Shown here piece after piece: positions 5,642 through 8,852 of a stretch of 8,852 nucleotides of DNA. Under the pieces are notes generated by a model that was not told where the DNA came from, made no database searches, and was given only the letters and a program-made list of their open reading frames with translations. Origin of the DNA: an uncultured Bacteroidota bacterium (lineage in GTDB: Bacteria > Bacteroidota > Bacteroidia > Flavobacteriales > UA16); assembly GCA_902578505.1 (NCBI GenBank), contig CACHDD010000039.1, positions 1 through 8,852 on the forward strand, given 5' to 3'. The position numbers and the translations under genes are program-made. Each line of letters begins with the position of its first letter. Within the stretch, counting starts at the first letter, position 1.

Positions 5642-8600
5642 TTATGGCCCTACAACGACAACTTTGCTTCCATATTGTGCAGATGCGCCATTTATAGCTA
5701 TTAATTCTATTTTAAAAAGGTATACTCCTTGATCAACCTTAGATCCGCTATCATTAGTCAGATCCCATGTAAGTAAATCAGTTGTTGAGCCATGAGCATG
5801 TAAATTAGTCGAATAACTTCTGATAAATTTCCCATCGCTATCGTAGATGTTAACCTTAGCTTCAATAGCCTGACATTCTTGATTATGAGAAAATCTAAAT
5901 GTTGTATTATCAATTGCTGGGTTTGGAAATGCTATAACTTGTTCTAATGCTACTTCAATGGAATTTGCTACTATGAATTCCGTGGTATCTGTTACGCTAT
6001 TATTGTGGACATCCCAAACCTTCAAAACCAAATTATGCTCCCCATCTTCCAAATCGTTAAATGGAAATCTCACAGTACCACTCTTATACGTATCCAAATC
6101 TGCAGAGAAGTATGAATTCAGGATATAAGGATTAGAGTGATCATCATCTAATACTGCTTTTAAGTCGTGGCCAATGCCGTTTCCAACTGTATTTATACCA
6201 CTTTCATCAAACACCCTAGCATATAGCCAAGGATCATCAGAGGTTAAGCCACCTCTAACAAATAGGCTATCATTCATGTAAAGATGAACATCTGGACCTT
6301 TTTCATCTGGAAGGAAATTATTCGAAGTGCCACCAATTATAAAATCTTCGCTTGCTCCATGTGCATCTATAGCATCACTATATGCATAGCAACTAATCCT
6401 CCCATGTCCATATGTATAATCGATATCTTTGGGCACAACAAATTGGAAACTGAACTCTCCGTTTTCTACGCTAGCTAATCCTTTATAAATTATATTTCTA
6501 AAAACACTATATGAAAAAGCCCCAGCAATTTCATCGTTATCTAAAGTGCTTAACTGAGAGCGCTTGTCAAATAATTTGGGATATATGCGTCCGTTAAAAT
6601 CACTAAGGGTATCGCCTTCTGAATTACCAATATAGCCTCTAATTGTGACTAGATCAAGGCTCTTTATAGTATCCGGAATCTCAGTAATAAAGATCTTTTC
6701 AGAAGGGTATGCCAACATCATAGCTGGGTCTCCCAATAGGGAAAAGTTCCTCATGTTCACTGTGCTCGTCACCTCATCGCTATTCTTAGTGTCCTTGCAT
6801 ATATCACCTAAGCATCGCATTTGTCCTGTCCCAGCATCCTCATCTAGTACTGTTTGGAAAAAGGCTGTATTGAGTTCTTGATTTCCTCCGCTAAAAACTG
6901 TTCTTGTAGTTGTGAGCATTCCTACTGCGCCACCGTTGGGATTGAAGATTAACATCTCACCCGCGCTCTCCTCATCTGGATCGTCATACCTCGAGAGTTC
7001 ACATGTTGCAGTCATAAACACAGGAAGTCTGTTTTTGTTAGTCCATTCCCTAATGGTTGTCGTATTCAAAATTCTCTCATGAGCCCAACCCCTAGCTCCA
7101 CCGTGGCCTATATAGTCGACGATTAAAGCACCCTCTTCTACCTTTCTTTGGATTTCTGCCTCTGCCTCATCGTATCTCTCACCTCCTGGAGTCGATTCTT
7201 GAACATATGCATCAGGATAGATCTTAATCACATCGTATTCATTATAATCCTCGATAACGTGATTTGAATGCACTTCGCTATCTGACATATGTCGCCAACC
7301 GTCGCTATTATTACCATCTTGGTCATCTGTCACGAACAGAATCTTATTTCGCCAAACTCCAAACTTAGATGATTCCTCTTCACCCAAACAATTAATCACA
7401 TCTGAACTATCAATAGGAGCACCTAAGTAGGTCTCAATCTTAGAAACCATTGCAAGAGCACTCTCCAAATTAGGCGCCGGAATTCTTCCAACTCCAATTG
7501 TTAATTTATCTCCTGGCGCTTCTCCAGCTCCATCCTCTAATAGACCAAAGTAGTCATCCGTTACATAGCTGCTAACAGTACTTTCTGAGTTTGAACTTTG
7601 GAAGGTCAATAGGTTAATTCCATCTGGGTTTAGGTTTCTGTTAAAATAAGATCCATCACCCATGAGTAAAAGATGTTTTGGTTCCTCATCAGGTGATTCT
7701 GCCTTATCTCTCAACATCATCATTAACATCTTTAAAGCAGTAGGATCTGGAGATCCAGAAGAAAAACTATTCCAAATCTCACGTTGATTAACTACAGCAA
7801 CTGTCATTCCTTCGTTTGCATGAAGATTAGCTAGTCTATTTGCAGCGGAATCTAGAGCCAAAGAAGTTAGTATTACTAAGTCTATATCCTCCAATGAATG
7901 AATATCAGAATTTTGAACTAATCCCATGGATTCTACTTCAAATGCCGAAGAATATTTGAAAGCAACAAACCTTCTAGTTGTATCTGCAATAGCATCCCAA
8001 CTTATATCTCCGCTTTGGTCTTCAATATCGCAAATTCTAGGGTTAAGATGTTCTGTCACATCCCATACCTCATTAACAGATTCAGCATTTTTAAGATTGT
8101 ATCCAGCTATATCAATTTCATCCAATTCATGAGTCCCGTTTACATGAAATTGGCCCCCATAGTATTTCAATTCTTGGAAAGCCTGAACACTCACATAATC
8201 AATCCACCCTTCTGCTTCTGAATTTCCAGGCATGAAAGAAAGTTGGACATTGACTCCTTCCCCATCGAGAGGTAAAATTAGTGGAAGAATTCGTTTTTGA
8301 GCTACAAGAAGACTGTTTTCAGTTAGTGCTAAATCGGAAGTCGTATAGCTTTCACCATTACACAACATGGTATAATCACTAGTAGTTCCAATAGTTCTAC
8401 CTGCAATTCTAGACTCTACATACCCAGTATCTCCAACTAAGTTTGGAATATTAAAATACATACTGAAAATTTGAGAACCTTGACTTGTGAAGTGTTCATT
8501 ATAAAACTCTCTGCCCGACTTTGCCAAATTTGTAGTTTCAATTTCATGGAATCTGCGAGCTAAATGCTTGTTAAATGTTTCATCTGCTGAATCATTTATA

Positions 8601-8852
8601 GGATCCGCATCAGTTATTCTACTGCCTTCAAGGTTAGGCTCTCCATCGAGGCGCACATAGTAATATGCGTAATCAGACCAAGGATTAAGACTGTGATTCC
8701 ACCATCCACTATTTTCATTTAAAGTCCATGAATCAACACCCGAAGCGTGAAAATATATCACATCTCCCTGATTGAATATTCCATCAGCAGCACCAAAAGT
8801 TTTGACTGGTAAAAGTGGAAGATCTAAAGCGCGTTCTGTATTATTTAAAAAC
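5642..8852 (-). CDS. porU: Type IX secretion sortase PorU, C25 (gingipain-type) peptidase (5' end cut by window edge)
   Basis: PorU is the cell-surface sortase of the type IX system: it cleaves the C-terminal signal of cargo and helps attach it to the outer membrane. The minus-strand frame is open to the right edge, with 1069 residues visible. The GTG at 8761 is not the real start, because coding sequence continues upstream (LPLLPVKTFGAADGIF). The C25 peptidase domain spans about visible residues 320-690. It contains the catalytic His in DYIGHGG (codon 7103-7105, residue 583) and the catalytic Cys in MTATCE (codon 7001-7003, residue 617). Beta-sandwich regions follow (about 700-950), then a C-terminal domain of type IX/FlgD-like form from about 965 (AFPNPAIDNTTF, later GVYLFKI and GSKVVVV). 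The signal peptide and N-terminal portion lie outside the window. porV follows closely, consistent with one operon. Confidence 0.94.
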   Translation of the reverse strand, partial: FLNNTERALDLPLLPVKTFGAADGIFNQGDVIYFHASGVDSWTLNENSGWWNHSLNPWSDYAYYYVRLDGEPNLEGSRITDADPINDSADETFNKHLARRFHEIETTNLAKSGREFYNEHFTSQGSQIFSMYFNIPNLVGDTGYVESRIAGRTIGTTSDYTMLCNGESYTTSDLALTENSLLVAQKRILPLILPLDGEGVNVQLSFMPGNSEAEGWIDYVSVQAFQELKYYGGQFHVNGTHELDEIDIAGYNLKNAESVNEVWDVTEHLNPRICDIEDQSGDISWDAIADTTRRFVAFKYSSAFEVESMGLVQNSDIHSLEDIDLVILTSLALDSAANRLANLHANEGMTVAVVNQREIWNSFSSGSPDPTALKMLMMMLRDKAESPDEEPKHLLLMGDGSYFNRNLNPDGINLLTFQSSNSESTVSSYVTDDYFGLLEDGAGEAPGDKLTIGVGRIPAPNLESALAMVSKIETYLGAPIDSSDVINCLGEEESSKFGVWRNKILFVTDDQDGNNSDGWRHMSDSEVHSNHVIEDYNEYDVIKIYPDAYVQESTPGGERYDEAEAEIQRKVEEGALIVDYIGHGGARGWAHERILNTTTIREWTNKNRLPVFMTATCELSRYDDPDEESAGEMLIFNPNGGAVGMLTTTRTVFSGGNQELNTAFFQTVLDEDAGTGQMRCLGDICKDTKNSDEVTSTVNMRNFSLLGDPAMMLAYPSEKIFITEIPDTIKSLDLVTIRGYIGNSEGDTLSDFNGRIYPKLFDKRSQLSTLDNDEIAGAFSYSVFRNIIYKGLASVENGEFSFQFVVPKDIDYTYGHGRISCYAYSDAIDAHGASEDFIIGGTSNNFLPDEKGPDVHLYMNDSLFVRGGLTSDDPWLYARVFDESGINTVGNGIGHDLKAVLDDDHSNPYILNSYFSADLDTYKSGTVRFPFNDLEDGEHNLVLKVWDVHNNSVTDTTEFIVANSIEVALEQVIAFPNPAIDNTTFRFSHNQECQAIEAKVNIYDSDGKFIRSYSTNLHAHGSTTDLLTWDLTNDSGSKVDQGVYLFKIELIAINGASAQYGSKVVVVGP

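Noticed and set aside
8759..8761. GTG at 8761 as the start of porU
   Set aside because: The frame stays open for another 30 codons to the window edge with porU-like sequence, and no signal peptide follows the GTG, so the gene is simply truncated by the window.

Overview
This window looks like chromosomal DNA from a member of the Bacteroidota, most likely order Flavobacteriales. The evidence is a complete porV beside a nearly complete porU (type IX secretion, a Bacteroidota-specific system), an AT-rich composition, no recognisable Shine-Dalgarno sequences where I looked, and one good Bacteroidota-type -7 promoter box (TATCTTTG). The gene ispF implies the MEP isoprenoid route. From memory, many core Flavobacteriaceae use mevalonate instead, so a neighbouring lineage (Cryomorphaceae-like, for example) is possible. 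The genus cannot be fixed from this sequence.

Layout, left to right. (1) Positions 1-2289, minus strand: pdhA then pdhC, encoding the E1-alpha and E2 subunits of pyruvate dehydrogenase. The last few codons of pdhC run off the left edge. (2) Positions 2290-2406: a 117-bp divergent intergenic region with the pdhA promoter and a perfect 12-bp palindrome. (3) Positions 2407-3800, plus strand: a two-gene operon of a VTC-domain (polyphosphate-polymerase-like) protein and a DUF4956 multi-pass membrane protein, overlapping by ATGA. (4) Positions 3801-3863: a short convergent gap with no strong terminator. (5) Positions 3864-8852, minus strand: porU (5' end cut by the right edge), porV and ispF, closely spaced and probably co-transcribed in that order.

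The genes fall into three functional groups. PdhA and PdhC feed acetyl-CoA into central metabolism; E1-beta and E3 must be encoded elsewhere. PorU and PorV are the cell-surface attachment module of the type IX system: PorV shuttles cargo from the translocon and PorU is the sortase that removes the C-terminal signal. The third group is the most intriguing: a soluble tunnel-fold enzyme with nearly all the residues expected of a polyphosphate polymerase, translationally coupled to an uncharacterised membrane protein. By analogy with the eukaryotic VTC complex it may be a membrane-linked polyphosphate synthesis or export unit, but that is inference. It sits on the opposite strand between the por and pdh blocks, which I recall lying close together in other Flavobacteriia, so it may be a later insertion into an older neighbourhood.

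No tRNA, rRNA, CRISPR array, insertion sequence or phage gene was seen, and there is no gene-free stretch longer than about 120 bp.
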